The notes: generated from the sequence alone by a model not told the origin. 64,000 bases of DNA from Thysanoteuthis rhombus (GCA_963457665.1 OY735233.1:28760637-28824636); one strand, 5' to 3'; shown: positions 1 through 12,801, numbered from the stretch's first letter. Translations and numbers: made by a program.

Positions 1-880
1 AATAATTCTTCTCCCTTTCTAACATTAAATACCTCCCTCTTCAATGGTGTCGCTCTAATCGGCTAGGATGTAGTCTATCTCCTTCTTAGTTTCATGATTA
101 GGGCTCCTCTAAGTCCGCTTTCTGTTGGCTTCCTTTTCAAGGGTGTTCATGATTTTGAACATGATCTTCACCCCTCTAATCCATATTTAGTATCTGTTCT
201 TGCTGACGCATTTTTTATCACCTTGTCCTACTTAGGCGTTGAAGTCTCTCATAATGGTGTTGAAATAACCTTTGGTTTCTAGGAATTCAAGTCATCGTTG
301 AAGTTGTTTATCCTCTCGTCGATTGATTGTGAAGTGCGAGCATGAACTTGAATGATGTTCAGTTTGTACCTCTTTGAGAGCTGTACAGTGACACTGGCTA
401 CACGAAATGGCTGTGAATTCAACACAATCCTTGAGTCTTTTATGAATTAGCCAACTCTGCTCTGTTTTCTTTTTTCCCTTCCATAGTTTTATATGATGTT
501 TTCTGTCTAGTTCGATTAGTTCCTCTTCAGGTCTTCTCATTTCACTAATACCGATAATGTCTCATTAGATGTTATAGATCTCATTTTCCAGAATAGGTGC
601 ATATCTATGGAGAGTGTCCTGGCGCCGTAGGTTCCTATATAGTGTTGTTTTCTTCGTCATGTTCTTCGAGTTGTGTTTGGGTAGTTACACTTTGGCCACA
701 TCACCCAAAGTAAGTGATGTGGCTAGATCTTTTGAGGTCGTTGGCCCAGCAATAATGGTAGTTTTCCTTATGACATCCTTGTTGTTGCTCTTGGAGCGCA
801 TCACCCCCACGTAAAGCATGTGTCGTGGCTGGGCCTTTTAGAACTGATGACCCAACAGGAAAGTATCATGTAGCAGATGG
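1..880 (-). mobile_element. RTE-like LINE, 5' endonuclease region (decayed)
   Basis: Read on the minus strand this segment parallels the better preserved copy at 13530-15560. Matching landmarks include the 'aggatgtagtctat' stretch at 65-78 (also at 14490) and the repeated 'catcaccc' blocks near 700 and 800 (also near 15230 and 15330). The corresponding part of 13530-15560 encodes an APE-type endonuclease, so this is the same region with many stops and indels. It lies head-to-head with the plus-strand reverse transcriptase fragment that begins near 905. The window starts inside it, so its true 3' limit is unknown. Confidence 0.6.
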
Positions 881-904
881 CCCTGGGTTACATGGTTCCA
901 GTAG

Positions 905-1440
905 CAGGGATTTATTCCTGACCTGACCCTAAGTTGACTGGTAGTATTTGTGGAAGTCTATTTGCAGAGAACCTACACGACCTCCAACTAATGATTGATG
1001 AACTAAATGAAGAGAGCAAGAAAGTCGGCCTACACATGAACTTCAGCAAGACGAAGATCATGTGCAACAACCACATTGGAGATAAAAACACTAAGATCAA
1101 AATCGAGGACACAGAACTGGAGGAAGTAGACCACTACATCTACCTAGGACAACGAATCTCCATGAGACCCTCAAAAGAAGAAGAAATCAAGCAAAGAATC
1201 ACACTAGGATTGCGAGCCTTTAGCAGAGCTAGCTCAAACTTTAAAAATAAGAAAATCCCATTAATCCTAAAGAGAAGGGTGTATAACCAATGCATCCTCC
1301 CAAAAGTCACTTATGGAGCCGATGCATGGAACTTAACCAAGAGACAGACCCGTAAATTAAGAACCATGCAACGTGCACATGAAAAAATAATGCTGGGCCT
1401 CACATGGAGAGACCACAAGACAGCACAGTAGATCCGAGAA
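905..1440 (+). mobile_element. RTE-like LINE fragment, reverse transcriptase C-terminus (copy 1)
   Basis: The open frame at 934-1431 encodes the region just after the RT catalytic FADD box: a FAENLHDLQLMIDELNEESK-like segment, then SKTKIMCNN, YIYLGQRISM and VTYGADAWNLTKRQ. These are family landmarks of RTE-type LINEs. The FADD box itself is missing, since the fragment starts within 'LFAENL', and a TAG stops the frame at 1429. The next bases repeat the same RT segment (copy 2). Confidence 0.75.
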
Positions 1441-2270
1441 AAGACAAGAGTCAGGGAAAATAGAGGAATCAAAATAGACAGCGAATACTTGAGCAACCTT
1501 AGATTTGCAGATGACATCGACCTACGCGACCTCCAACTAATGCTAGATGATCTAAACAAAGAAAGCAAAAAAGTCGGCCTACACATGAACTTCAGTAAAA
1601 CGAAAATCATGTGCAATAATCATGTTGAGAATAAGAACATAACTGTCAAGATAGAAAATGCAAAATTCGGCAAGGTAGACCACTACATCTACCTGGGTCA
1701 ACGAATCTCCATGCGACCCTCAAAAGAGGAGGAAATCAAACGAAGAATCACTTTGGGATGGCAAGCCTTCGGCAGAGCAAGCTCAACTTTCAATAACCTG
1801 ATGATTCCAATAATCCTTAAAAGAAGAGTATACAACCAATGCATTCTCCTGATAGTCACTTATGGAGCTGAAACATGGAACCTAACCCAGAGACAGGCCT
1901 ACAAACTGAGAAGTATGCAACGTGTACATGGGAAAATCTTGCTCAACCTTACAAGGAGAGACCACAAGACAGCACAGTATATAAGGAAGAAAACAGGTGT
2001 TCGTGACATCATAGAAACTATTAAAAAACTCAAATGGCAATGGGCAGGCCATGTTGCAAGAATGAAAGACAACTGAGGGACATCACGTCTCACAACATGG
2101 ATTCCCAGAGATCACATAAGAAACCGAGGCCGACAGAACACAAGATGGAGAAATGAACTAGACAGATTCAGGAAATACTGGCTCCGCGATGCGCATGATA
2201 GGGAATAGTGGCGAATCTTGGGGAAGGTCTATGTCCAACGACGAACGTTAAAAGACTGATGATGATGGCA
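1441..2270 (+). mobile_element. RTE-like LINE fragment, RT C-terminus to 3' end (copy 2)
   Basis: This begins upstream of the RT active-site box, which reads LRFADDI at about 1498-1518, and continues through SKTKIMCNN, YIYLGQRISM, KRRVYNQCIL, VTYGAETWNL and KLKWQWAGHVARM. A stop at about 2074 breaks the frame, but recognisable tail coding ('WIPRDH', 'YWLRDAHD', '[16 protein letters not shown]') runs to the 3' end at about 2258. It ends in a short TGATGATG tail. A few codons are lost after FADD (the 'ALFAENLH' stretch of sister copies), so it is a dead copy. Confidence 0.78.
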
Positions 2271-2289
2271 TAGACTGTAAACATTGAAG

Positions 2290-2545
2290 TAGTGCTTATA
2301 ATTCCTTGTAAAATGCCAAATACCCAGCTCCACGTTTTTTGCTGTAACTTTCCATGCACAACATACATATATGGACCAGAAACATTGTTAGAAAGCTAAT
2401 GAAATATTCTTTACAATCACGTAAATATATTTGTATATCGCCGTAAAGAATGAAATACACAATCCATATACAGTGAACTTAAAAATACACATTTACATAT
2501 CAAATACCTAGCTTCATGTATTCGACTGTAAACAGATACAAATTG
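2290..2545 (-). repeat. Two units of the ~190-bp degenerate repeat family
   Basis: Read on the minus strand, two blocks resemble the array at 52.9-55.1 kb. Each has a 'gttacagcaaaaaacgtgga' or 'gaagctaggtat' type motif, and a 'gctttctaacaatgt' type motif lies between them. The two 'tagg/tggg-tat' anchors are about 185 bp apart, the same spacing as in the large array. No coding potential. Confidence 0.5.
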
Positions 2546-4730
2546 TCTGGGTGTCGGCTGAGATGACGGAAGGTGGAGAGGGACAGGAAAAGGATTGAGA
2601 ATGAGCGGTAAAATGGAGAAGGAAGTGTGATCCAAATATCTTCATAAAGTTTAATTTTGCATATAATTACAAGAAAATAATATACTGTAAACGAATTATA
2701 CATTCTCTCCCTTCCACAAAGCAACGTAGTTACCGTTTATTCTGAATTGCTCATGATGATTAAATAATTTTTTTAGTACCTATTTCTGAATGAGTTTATT
2801 TATCAAAATGGTAATTCGTTTGGAAATTTTGGGGAATATTTTCATTTATTTATTTAATTTCACGAGAATTCCTCAGAATTGGTCCGACGTATTAGTTTGG
2901 GAATCTTGACTTTTTAAATATGTATCGAAAGCCACCGAAAACGCAAGAGAATGGACACCAAAACAGAACCCGTTGAGACGCATCATCATGTATCAGGAGA
3001 AACTATTCTCTACACTCCATCTGATGGTATAATAACGATCCGGAAGAAATCAATAATAGACGTTTAATTAGAAATATCAATTATACGGGCTCCCATACAT
3101 AAATTATCGCAACGTCTGTATATAGTATTAAAATGAATCAAAATCCTTGAAAAAAACATTCCCATCAAATTTTGTATAAGTTATTACTCATCGATTTGTG
3201 AAATACGATTCTGAATAACAATGTTTTAGAAGCATGCACGTGGTACAAATATTAATATTTCAATGATAACATTTTGAAAATACAATAAAAAAATCCAGGA
3301 GTGATTTTTTTTTTGTAAAACCAAGGAGTGTACACTGTAATAATAAAAAAAGTAACTTTCAAAGAAGAATACATTGATTTATTGCATTCATTTTTACCCG
3401 AATCAGGACCAATCAAAAAATCTGTCTGCAGCATCGATTACAATTTCCCCATTTAATTTCTCTGGGTAATTATCTTTTTTTTTTTAACGTCAATATTCTG
3501 TTGAAATTTCATAAAATCAAAAGAGGGGACTCGAGAGAGGAAACAAATTTTCAGTTGTCTCTGGGTTTAAATTACCAACAGGAATGAATTTTAATTGATA
3601 ATTTCCTATGATTCTTCTTATAAAAAATACAAAGATTATTACGATAAAATCAATAGACTATAAATTTTAGACTTCTTTTTTTTTTACTGACAGGTTGTTT
3701 TTCTTTTTTTAGTCCAGGGTACATGCTATTTAGAATGAATGTGTGTGTGTGGGTATACATAGATACATACATTCTCATTCTAGCAATAGCACACTGAATT
3801 AACCCGCACATGCATTCTTAATTAAGAGCAGAAAAGAAAAAGATGCTGATTATAATTATCCTAATATTTATGGGTTAAATCTATGCAATTTTTTAAGACC
3901 CTGTCAGTCTTTCTCTTTACATTTTAACCCCCTGAAAGCATTAAAGTGCGACAGCTGTATACTGGCTGGTAGTGCTCGACTCGAAGAGGATGAAATCAGA
4001 GCGGTTCTGCAAAGGACTGGGTTTGGGCGAATTGGGGCGTTACTGCTTTAAAGCTTGGAGTGAGGAAAAGGAAGAGAAAAGACACTGATTTGATTTGTTA
4101 TCGATTCTCTGGCGTCAGATGTGCAGGAACTATTAACATGTGCTGCTGAGAAAGAGACAAAAATTCGAGACCAGGGTAACAATTGTAAGTTCAAGGGTGG
4201 TTCTATTGAGAATAAAAGCAGTAAGGTTACCGTTTATTATCAGAAAAAGTTGTACACGCACACATTTTCTCGTTCGAGATATATATCGAACGAGAAATCA
4301 CAAAATGCAAATTCTATTGAGTTAGCCGCAAACTGCAATGACTAAATTTTCTGTCACTTGCAGTTAATAGATTAACTCATTTCCTGTTACAATTCAACAT
4401 ATCTTGAATGCACTCTCCTAAAAATAATTTATTCCTTTATACGTGTCTTTCGTCAGCAATCAAAAGTTATTCAATGTGACGGAAAAATATGTGTGAAAAT
4501 AATGTAAGCCACTGTCACTGTTAGTGTAATGTGATTATCGAGTGGGAGGCTACAGAATTAAATTCTTGTATTAGTTTTCCTTAAAAAGCATACCTTGCGC
4601 TTGTGTATGTGTGAGAGTGTGTGTGTATGCTTGGAATATGTGTATGGATGTGGAGGAAGGACATCGAGTGTATATAGACATGTACATAGGTTCGTCGACG
4701 GTTCATTCGCGCGCGTGTGTGTGTGCAGGA

Positions 4731-4776
<46 letters not shown>

Positions 4777-5095
4777 TTTGTTTATATGCAGGATACAGGT
4801 CAGTGTATGTAACATTTTTCACACGCTAAGTGAACCCCCTAAAAATAATCAGCTAAGAAATGGGATGTCAGTAGTTAAAATAGCCTTCATTCATAACAGC
4901 GAATTATCTTTGGTTGATATTTATTAAACAAAGATAAGTTCATGTCATTGACACATGAAAAAAGTAGAGTCGAAGGACTCTGAACGCGTAGAAGAATGGA
5001 TTATAAAGAGGTTTTTGAAATCAGCGAAGACACGGCGCTTGCGCCGTTTGGGGCTTGTTCCCACTTACGGCTGGAGTTGACGGAGCATAGCTAAA
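2546..5095. other. Unassigned AT-rich stretch
   Basis: I find no conserved coding sequence here. It contains poly-T/poly-A runs, a TG run near 3741, a 12-bp inverted repeat at 4266-4297 and a simple repeat at 4731-4775. Short open frames such as 4121-4345 and 4595-4927 are low-complexity or unrelated to known families as far as I can see. Confidence 0.5.
4731..4775. repeat. (TCTA)n followed by (TA)n microsatellite
   Basis: About nine TCTA units run directly into a TA run. Confidence 0.9.
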
Positions 5096-5470
5096 AGCGA
5101 AGTCACCACCACCACCACCACCATCATCATCATCCTTTCAACGTCCGTCGTTTGACATAGACCTTCCCCAGGATTAGCCACACTTCTCTATCATGGGCGT
5201 CATGGAGCCAGTACTTTCAGAATTTTTCTAGCTCGTCTCTCCATCTAATATTCTGCCGGCCTTTGTGCATGTGGTCTCAGGGTATCCATGTCGTGAGTCG
5301 TGATGTCCACTGCATTTTTCTATAAGATTTCTGGTTTCGTCTGAGATTTTACTAAAGTTGGGTGCACATTGGTTTGAATATAGTAGCGACTTCTATTATA
5401 GATGCTATCATTTTGTTATTCAGTTCGTTGATGTTGTCGTTTTGTTTAGTAAGAATTCTAAAAGCGAAGT
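5095..5470 (-). mobile_element. RTE-like LINE, 3' tail joined to central region
   Basis: On the minus strand the 3' end lies at the CAC/CAT trinucleotide run (5104-5134), next to the standard RTE tail ('ttgacatagaccttcccc' at 5151-5168). Near 5330 it changes to the central region also found at 14169-14290 ('tgaatatagtagcgacttct'). The whole RT between these parts is missing, so this is an internally deleted copy. Confidence 0.65.
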
Positions 5471-5639
5471 AGACACCCTTTGTACTGAGCGACGAAGGCA
5501 GATAGCTCTCACTCTCTCTCTTGATATCTCTGTTTCGCTCTCTCTCTTTCCGTGGATCTCCTTATTTTTCTCATTATGATGTTTACATTTGGGTCTCGAG
5601 CGAAACCAAAAATTGCTGAATAAGGATATCAGCTCATCC

Positions 5640-6072
5640 TAACTCTTCAAGATGATTTTCAGAAACTTAGACAGGGAAAATAAAATAATCAAAATACATG
5701 GCGAGTATCTGAGCCTCAGATTTGCGGACGACATCGCCCTTTTTGTAGAGAACCTACATGACCTCCAACTAATTAGAGATGAACTAAATGAAGAAAGAAA
5801 GTTTCAACCCTTATTTAGGTCATGTGCAACAATCGCGTTGGAAATGAGAACACTTCGATCGAAATTGAAAAAATACTACATCCTCCTTGGACAACGAATC
5901 TCCATGAAATCCTCAAAAGAGGAAATCAAGCAAAGAATTACTTTAGGGTCGCAAGCCTTCGGCAGAGCAAAAAACAAAAACAAAAGAAGAGAAGATCCCA
6001 TCAATCCCAAAAAAGAAGCGTATACAAGCAATACATCCTCTCGATAGTCATCTATGGAGCTGAAACATGGAA
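5640..6072 (+). mobile_element. RTE-like LINE, RT FADD region
   Basis: The frame at 5652-6047 encodes LSLRFADDIALFVENLHDLQ, the RT catalytic box with its flank, then YILLGQRISMKSSKEE after an internal deletion. A frameshift moves the remainder ('VIYGAETWNS') to another frame. The copy stops abruptly near 6072, where an opposite-strand copy begins. Confidence 0.72.
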
Positions 6073-6074
6073 TT

Positions 6075-6475
6075 CAAAATGTGGTCTACTTTCTTCAGCT
6101 TTGCATTTTCGAATTTTATTGTTGTCTTTGTTTGTTGATGACATTTATTTCATTGAAATTCATGTAGGGATCAAATTTCTGGATTTCTTTATTCCATTCG
6201 TTTAGCATTATTTGGTGATCATGAAGGTCCTCAGCTTGCCTTACCACATTTGGGATATCCACTGAGACCTTTTCGAAGACAATAGATGCTAGTAGTATTT
6301 TATTTTTTGCTTTTTTCTCTTTTAGTTGATTCACGGAATGGAGATAGTCAATTGTCGAGTAGCTTCCTCTGAAACAGAAAACTTCTCCATTTGAGGGAAG
6401 GATTTTTTGTTTATTTATTCTTTTACTAACGAATCTGCATGCTTGTTGTCTCAAAATGTTCATTGTCCATTTTGA
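6075..6475 (-). mobile_element. RTE-like LINE, RT fragment (tail-to-tail with previous)
   Basis: The minus-strand frame at 6116-6463 encodes FRGSYSTIDYLHSVNQLKEK, an RT palm region, followed directly by QAEDLHDHQIMLNEWNKE and YMNFNEI. The catalytic FADD core between these blocks is gone, so the copy cannot be active. It abuts the plus-strand fragment ending at 6072. Confidence 0.65.
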
Positions 6476-6589
6476 AAAAAAAAATTATTCAATAAACATA
6501 TGCTGATTCAAAGTAAATTCTGTGTTATTTAAAAAAAATACATTTGGGTCTTCTTCCACCGACACACTTTGTTGTTTTTATCCATTAGG

Positions 6590-8422
6590 CATTTAAATGT
6601 ACTCCAAGATACCAGAAAATACTTCAACATCATTATTGGAAATTTCAATGCACAGGGAGGACAAGGAAATGGATTTTGCGTCGGGAACTTCGGATACAAA
6701 GTACAGAACAAAAGGCGTGAAAGTTTTGTAAATTCCGCCACAGTGAACGGGTTTAAAGTCATGCACACTCTCTTTAAGAAGAAATACAATTGAGGATGGA
6801 CTTGGAAGAACCCCAATCATGAGACCAAGAACGAAATAGCGGACAAAAGCATTAAAGATATCCAGGTCCCAAATGAAGTCAATGTAGGAAGCAACCACAG
6901 AATGTTGAGATGTAAAATCAAAATCAACACCAAGAAAGAACACAGGAAAATGTTCCACACCAAACTGCAACCACTAAACGTACAAATGCTTCAACCTTGA
7001 ACTGAAAAATCGATATGAAATTCTTACTGTACCAAAAGAGAACGACACCAAGATCAACGAATTCAGAAAGTAACAGCCTCTCTAATTGATGTGGCAATAT
7101 ATATCTCAACCAAAGAGCGCACAAACCATTAGTAAAGTCTCAGAAGAAACCATGAATCTCATGAAAAAAATGCAGAAATCAAAAACCCCTGACAACAACG
7201 AAAAGATTGGGCAACCGAATTAAATAAAAGCACCCAAAAGGAACTAAGAGGCGATAAAAGATACACGACAGCAATCACAGAAGCAGTTCTCGAGAAGTGT
7301 CGAGGATTCAGAGCTACCAACAAATTTTCAATACAGGAGGAAAACAAATAACTAGTGTACTCGAAGAAAATGGAGACATAACAGCAGACAGGGACCAAAT
7401 CGTCGAACGTGCACAAGAATTCTACAAAAAAAACTTCACTCCACCAAATCAATTCGAAGATTTTCCAGAAGTTACTCAGTGCAAGGAGAAACAATCCATC
7501 AAACAAACAAGAAAAGGAAAGGACCAGATAAAATCACAATCGACTTACTAAAAAAACATAAAAGTCAACCCTAGGAAACTAGTCATTCTACTTATGCCTC
7601 AAACAAAGTAAAGTCCAAGAAGACTGGAGCACTGCAATCATAATGATCTTATATAAACAGTCCAATAAGCCAACTCAACTGCATCTACAACCTTTCCACC
7701 AAAGATATCACCAACCAAATCACCAGAGCACTAGATGGAAACCAACCACTGGAACAAGGTAGCTTTACAGGACTCTACTCGACCACTGATCATCTCCATT
7801 CAAAAATCAACGATAAGATAAAAAAACATTTTTGACTTCGACTCAGTGGAAAATTGAATGAAGAGAGCGAGAAAATTGGTCTCCACATGAACTTCAGAAA
7901 AATGAATGTCGTGTTCAAGAAACATGTTGAAAAAAAAGACAACAAACAAAATTGAAAATGCAGACCTGAAAAAAGTAAGCCAATACATCTACCTAAGGCA
8001 ACAAATTTTTATGAAATCTTCAAAAGAAGAAATCAAGCGAAAAAAACACACTATAGGTTGGCAAGCCTTCGGTAAAGAAAAGAAAGTCTGATAAGTCTTA
8101 AGAAGAAGGGTAAATTACAAATGCACACTCCTGACAGTCAACTATGAGACCGACTGAGAACCATACAACGTGCACACGAAAGAATCACGCTCAACATATC
8201 ATAGAGAGATCAGAAGAGAACACAATATTTTTGTGAGAAATCAGAATCCATTAAGAAAACTCAAATGGCAATGGGTTGGTCATCTTGCAAGAAGAGTAGA
8301 CAATCGTTGGACATCACGTTTCACAACATATATACCCAAAGATCACTCGCCAAAAGAGTGCCCGGCAGAAGATAGCAAAACGAACTAAACAAGTGCAGAA
8401 AGTATTGGTTCTTATCATAATG
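6590..8422 (+). mobile_element. RTE-like LINE, longest plus-strand copy (endonuclease end to 3' tail)
   Basis: It begins within the endonuclease (IIGNFNAQGGQGNGFCVGNF, frame 6569-6793, equivalent to the DFNAQVGQG motif at 14.6-14.8 kb). It then runs through the linker (NHETKNEIADK; SVLEENGDITADRDQIVERA in frame 7297-7551) into a scrambled RT region, with SQYIYLRQQIFMKSSKEE near 7976 and KLKWQWVGHLARR near 8258. Numerous frameshifts and stops make it a fossil. It ends near 8410 in the tail coding without an obvious TGA run. Confidence 0.7.
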
Positions 8423-8558
8423 AATTATTTTATAATGCATGTTTTGTATTATCACCAATAACTTTATAAAGTTTATTTTATATTATCGCAAATTATTCTA
8501 TAATCTCTGTTTTATATTATCAGGAATTATTTTACAGTGTTTGTTTCATGTCATCACG
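8423..8558 (+). repeat. Four tandem copies of a 34-bp unit
   Basis: Four consecutive 34-base units can be laid out without gaps. Each starts 'aat(t/a)a' and ends in 'ttat(t)atca' or a close variant. The array sits exactly at the 3' edge of the LINE copy above. Confidence 0.7.
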
Positions 8559-11390
8559 CTGTTCTTTCAATGTAGCCAAAGATGTAAGATGAAATTGTTT
8601 TTGAAAAATTTCATTGTTTTTTTTTCTTTACTTGTAAATGGTCAAGGGATAAAAACAATAACGTCTGTCAACGGAAGAAGACCGGGTTAAAATTAAATGA
8701 TGATAACTTGGAACTTTAGAATAAACATATGCCTGTTTAATTTTTTTTTGCAGCATGAAATATAAATCTTACGAGAGAAAATGAATACAGATTGATTAGT
8801 TAAAACAGCAAACAAAATCAAGTTCATCTACGAAAAGCCATTCGTCGGCAAAACATCAGTTTGGCATCTGCCAGCTAACTTGGTCTCGCAAAAAATCTGT
8901 GAACCCACAGTTGCTGACCTACTTGGATAGACATACGCAAAGTAGTTTTAATCGGATAAACTTACGAATGTATTTGTTTGTAGCAGTAATATAGTTTATT
9001 TCAGAAATTACTTTACAGGTGGATATAAACTTGGTAGATGAACTAGATAAAGTTCGTCTGGTTGATGCGAAAGTTCTCAGCTCTTTTTTTTGCACAATGT
9101 TGCAAGTGTCTTTCCGAGTTTTACTCATCTCTTTATTGCATGCTGAAGAATTGTTTGAGGGAAAGTGATATTTTCACTGTGTTTTAAGGAAAATTATGAC
9201 GCGTTAGGGATAATTTACTTAGTCTTTAAAGCGATCTTTTGAATTCACAGACAAAGAACGCTCTAGAAGGCCTCTTAAAGAAAACTGATAAGTCGGGGGT
9301 ACTTTTAAAGTGAGATACTACACAAAGCAATAAAAAGTGGATCAGTTTACTGCCATCCTTAAAAGCCTTAAGGATAATTAAAAAAACTGAGAAAATAAGA
9401 TCCATAAGAACTTCAAGAAATAAACATCGGTCGTTGTTTTAAGACCTGTTTTCCTCTTTCTGCTGTTTACATGTTGAGACAATATTTAGCATAATTGTTA
9501 AAGATTGCGTCGACTTGTAAACAGTTCTTGTTGTTGAATTCGCAACCAAAGACACACACACACACATATATACATATATATGTGCGTGCGTGCGTGCGTG
9601 CGTGCGTGCGCGCGCGCGTATCACGGAGAACGATAGAAATTCTTAGAAAATGAGGTGAAATTAGCTCCTATCCACAGAGAGCACTTCAAATTCAAAATAT
9701 TAGTTACTTGGACAAACGATGAGACACGTGTCTTTTCAATTGTAAAATTATATCGATTATTTCAACAAGGTGATATCGTGTTTAGCATTTGTATGGAATA
9801 CAGGCTTGAAGCAAGGTATGTAAAGCCAGTCTTCCTTGATATTTTATATATTATTTTCTTGTTTGGATCTTGACATAGAAATCTTATCAAATTTCCAGAC
9901 AATCAGTTTTCGGGAACAAATTTTTCCTTCTTATTTCGTTTCTTTCATATGCTTTAGAAATCACCTTTTGAAATGTTTCCGTCTATTTTCCAGAGTACAA
10001 AATGTTTGTTATCTCGATGAGAGGAGAAGAATCCCTGAAACAATATAGCAGCCTCTTTTCTTCTTGTCGTCAATAACATAACCCTAAACTAACCCTTACC
10101 TATCAAACTGCAATTATTTCAAATACAACAGTATTGATATTTGTCTCATTGGCTCTTGTCACACAAATATGCACACTTTTGTAAATACAATATTTTACAC
10201 AAACAGCGTTGAAGCAACGTGATGATACAACAAAAAGTTTTCCCACTTGAATGTTTCAAGGCATCGGAAGTGAAATTTGAAATATACATTTTTCTGTATG
10301 GAAATTGTTAGAGCACCTTAAATTCACGTAAATTTTGCGTTGATATGGTCTCATTTGTTCAAGTATTTATCCATGATTTAACATAGAAATATTTTTCATA
10401 CATCATCGTATGAAAGATGAAATTCAAAACTTATTGATTAGTCAAATTATGGGTCTTTACCTTGATAAGGACATCTGTTAATGTCTGTTAATTACAGTTG
10501 GGTAATTTGAATTTGTCAGTTTAATTACTTTAGTTGAGTTTGTCGGAATAATTAATCTGCTATATATTCAATAAGATTTATATTCGGTGAATATCATTTT
10601 TTGTTGGTTTGGAATAGGTAGCCCTTAAGTATTTCACCGTCAGCCTTTTCGCTGCATTAAATCTTTTTATTATCCATTGAATAAGAATACCTTTATGGGC
10701 ATTTCCGTCAATAATTTACATTAAAAAATATGGAAACATGTTTTAAATAAACTTCTAGACAATGCACTTTTAGCCATCCTTGGATACATCATCTAGGATT
10801 CTCCCCTCCCTCACTAGGACATCTTTTTTGTGTGTGTGTGTGTGGGGGGGGAGGTTGAACGATTTACACTCATTCTTAACACTGAAACTGGACTGGTATG
10901 CAAAATGTTAGTTTCCAGACGGTGTCTTTCATAAACTTTAGAACAAGAATAAAACAAAATATATAAAATGTTTATCTTGACAATATCAAGAATAGGAACT
11001 AAATCGTTGAAAAATTATCGAAACTTCATGGAAAACTAAGAGATATTTTCTTCTCCTTTAAACTTTGTAATGATCTGTCTAGGAAGAACAACATTATCAT
11101 GAAGCTGTCAGCAGTTGAAGATTGGTTGTAGCAAGTACATTGCAGCCTTCTCGAATGTTTGTCAATGGATCCTCTTTATCATTGTTTACGAAGGTTTGCA
11201 TACACCGAGATCGCATATTGGGTATAAACATGCATATTAATGAGTAAATAAATAACCCAGAATATTGGTGTTAAGATTATTATGGTCACAGACATCACTT
11301 TTATTCTGAATATCTTGAACAATGTCCTTCTGTCTTATACTTGATCATTTCATTTTCAAAATCACGAATTATTTCGGAATTAATTTTTTG
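8559..11390. other. Unassigned AT-rich stretch
   Basis: No gene or recognised element was found. It contains a compound microsatellite at 9551-9619 and a TG/G run near 10831-10853. The frame at 9655-9873 has no recognisable motif. Confidence 0.5.
9551..9619. repeat. Compound CA / TA / TGCG / CG microsatellite
   Basis: A CA run passes through TATA into about seven TGCG units and a short CG run. CG runs are unusual in this AT-rich window. Confidence 0.9.
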
Positions 11391-11394
11391 TTGA

Positions 11395-11800
11395 GGTGTA
11401 TACGGCGAATACCTAAGGATCCTCAGATTTGCTGATGACATCGCCCTTTTTACGGAGAACTGTCACGACCTCCAATTAATGCTGAACGAACAAAATGAGG
11501 AAAGCAAGAAAGTAATAAACATGTTGAAAACAAACACACAACGAAACAAAATCGAAAACACTGAGCTTGAGAAAATAGACCACTACATCTACCTAAGACA
11601 ATGAATCTCCATGAAATCCTCAGAAGAAGATATCAAGCAGAAAATCACTCTAGGATAGCAGGTTCCATCGTCAAGAACAAGAAAATTCCATTTGTCTTAA
11701 AAAAAAGAAAAAAAAATGCAGCCTATGCATCCTCCTATCCTATGATAGAGAGCTTTGGCGAATCGTGGGAAAGGTGTATAATTCATTGGTATAATATTTC
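11395..11800 (+). mobile_element. RTE-like LINE, RT fragment
   Basis: Translation from 11405 reads LRILRFADDIALFTENCHD, then LNEQNEESKKV. Degenerate counterparts of the YIYLGQ and ISMKSSEEDIKQ segments follow (11583-11640). An in-frame TGA interrupts near 11602 and the KIP block is collapsed into a poly-A run near 11700. Confidence 0.7.
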
Positions 11801-12800
11801 CATCATATAATTTCATCAATTCTTGACACAATACATATAAAAAAACTTACATTACAAACATTTCAGGTTACACATACACGTATATCAGGAAATTCTTCGA
11901 AACTCAGTTGATATTATGCCACGTTATCAAACGAGAATTGTAGCTTTTCTGAAATTTTTATGTAATACAAACGGGCTTCAGATTGTAAGACTGAAAAGTG
12001 CATAAAAGTTGCTGATGACAGGCAATGTATTATTCAATGTAAAAATTTAAATGTGAAGTCGGCGTCGATTAATAGATTAAATACAAAGAGTAGAAATAGC
12101 AATTTAGGTTGATATTTTCATGAAAATGTCGACTTTATTGCAATACCGTATAAATGGGGCATACTGTGATGAATGGATTTGCAAGACCAGCCAACGAATC
12201 TCTCTACAACAAGTATTCAAACAACTGTCGATTAAAAGTATGGCGTTTTTTCATAGAAAGTGACATTAAGATATTTTTTGTATCTGAATCAGTAAACTGA
12301 ATCAAGTATGGATATTGTGTCATGTGTTGGCACAGAACGCAGAAAACCAAACTCGTATAACTGTTTAAATAGCATGAGTGTAAGTGTTAACTTTTTATGA
12401 TGTGAGACAAAATAGAATTTATAAGTAGGTAGTCTATACCTTTTCCCCTAAAAGCTTAGAAGTAAGGAAAGCAAATTAATAAAAACAACATGCTAACATA
12501 CAAGCGGACTTAATCTATAAATAAGTAATGCGCTGCCAGAGTTACTGTGAATATAAATCTTTCGAATTAAATTATTTGAAACTTGTCTCTTCATGAAACT
12601 CATGGGTCTTTTTTGTTAGTTCTCAACAAATTCTTATATATTGAAGAATAGAAAGTAGAAAGGAATGATTTTCTTAGAAGATAATCATTCTAGAAATCCC
12701 TGATAATGTTTTTCTCCACCAAATGTCATAATTATATAAACCACCATTTGGCTAACTACTAGTTTATCTATTTACGACTTTTAACAAATAAATCATGCGA
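11801..12800. other. Unassigned stretch
   Basis: AT-rich sequence with no coding or structural feature that I can support. Confidence 0.5.
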
Positions 12801-12801
12801 A

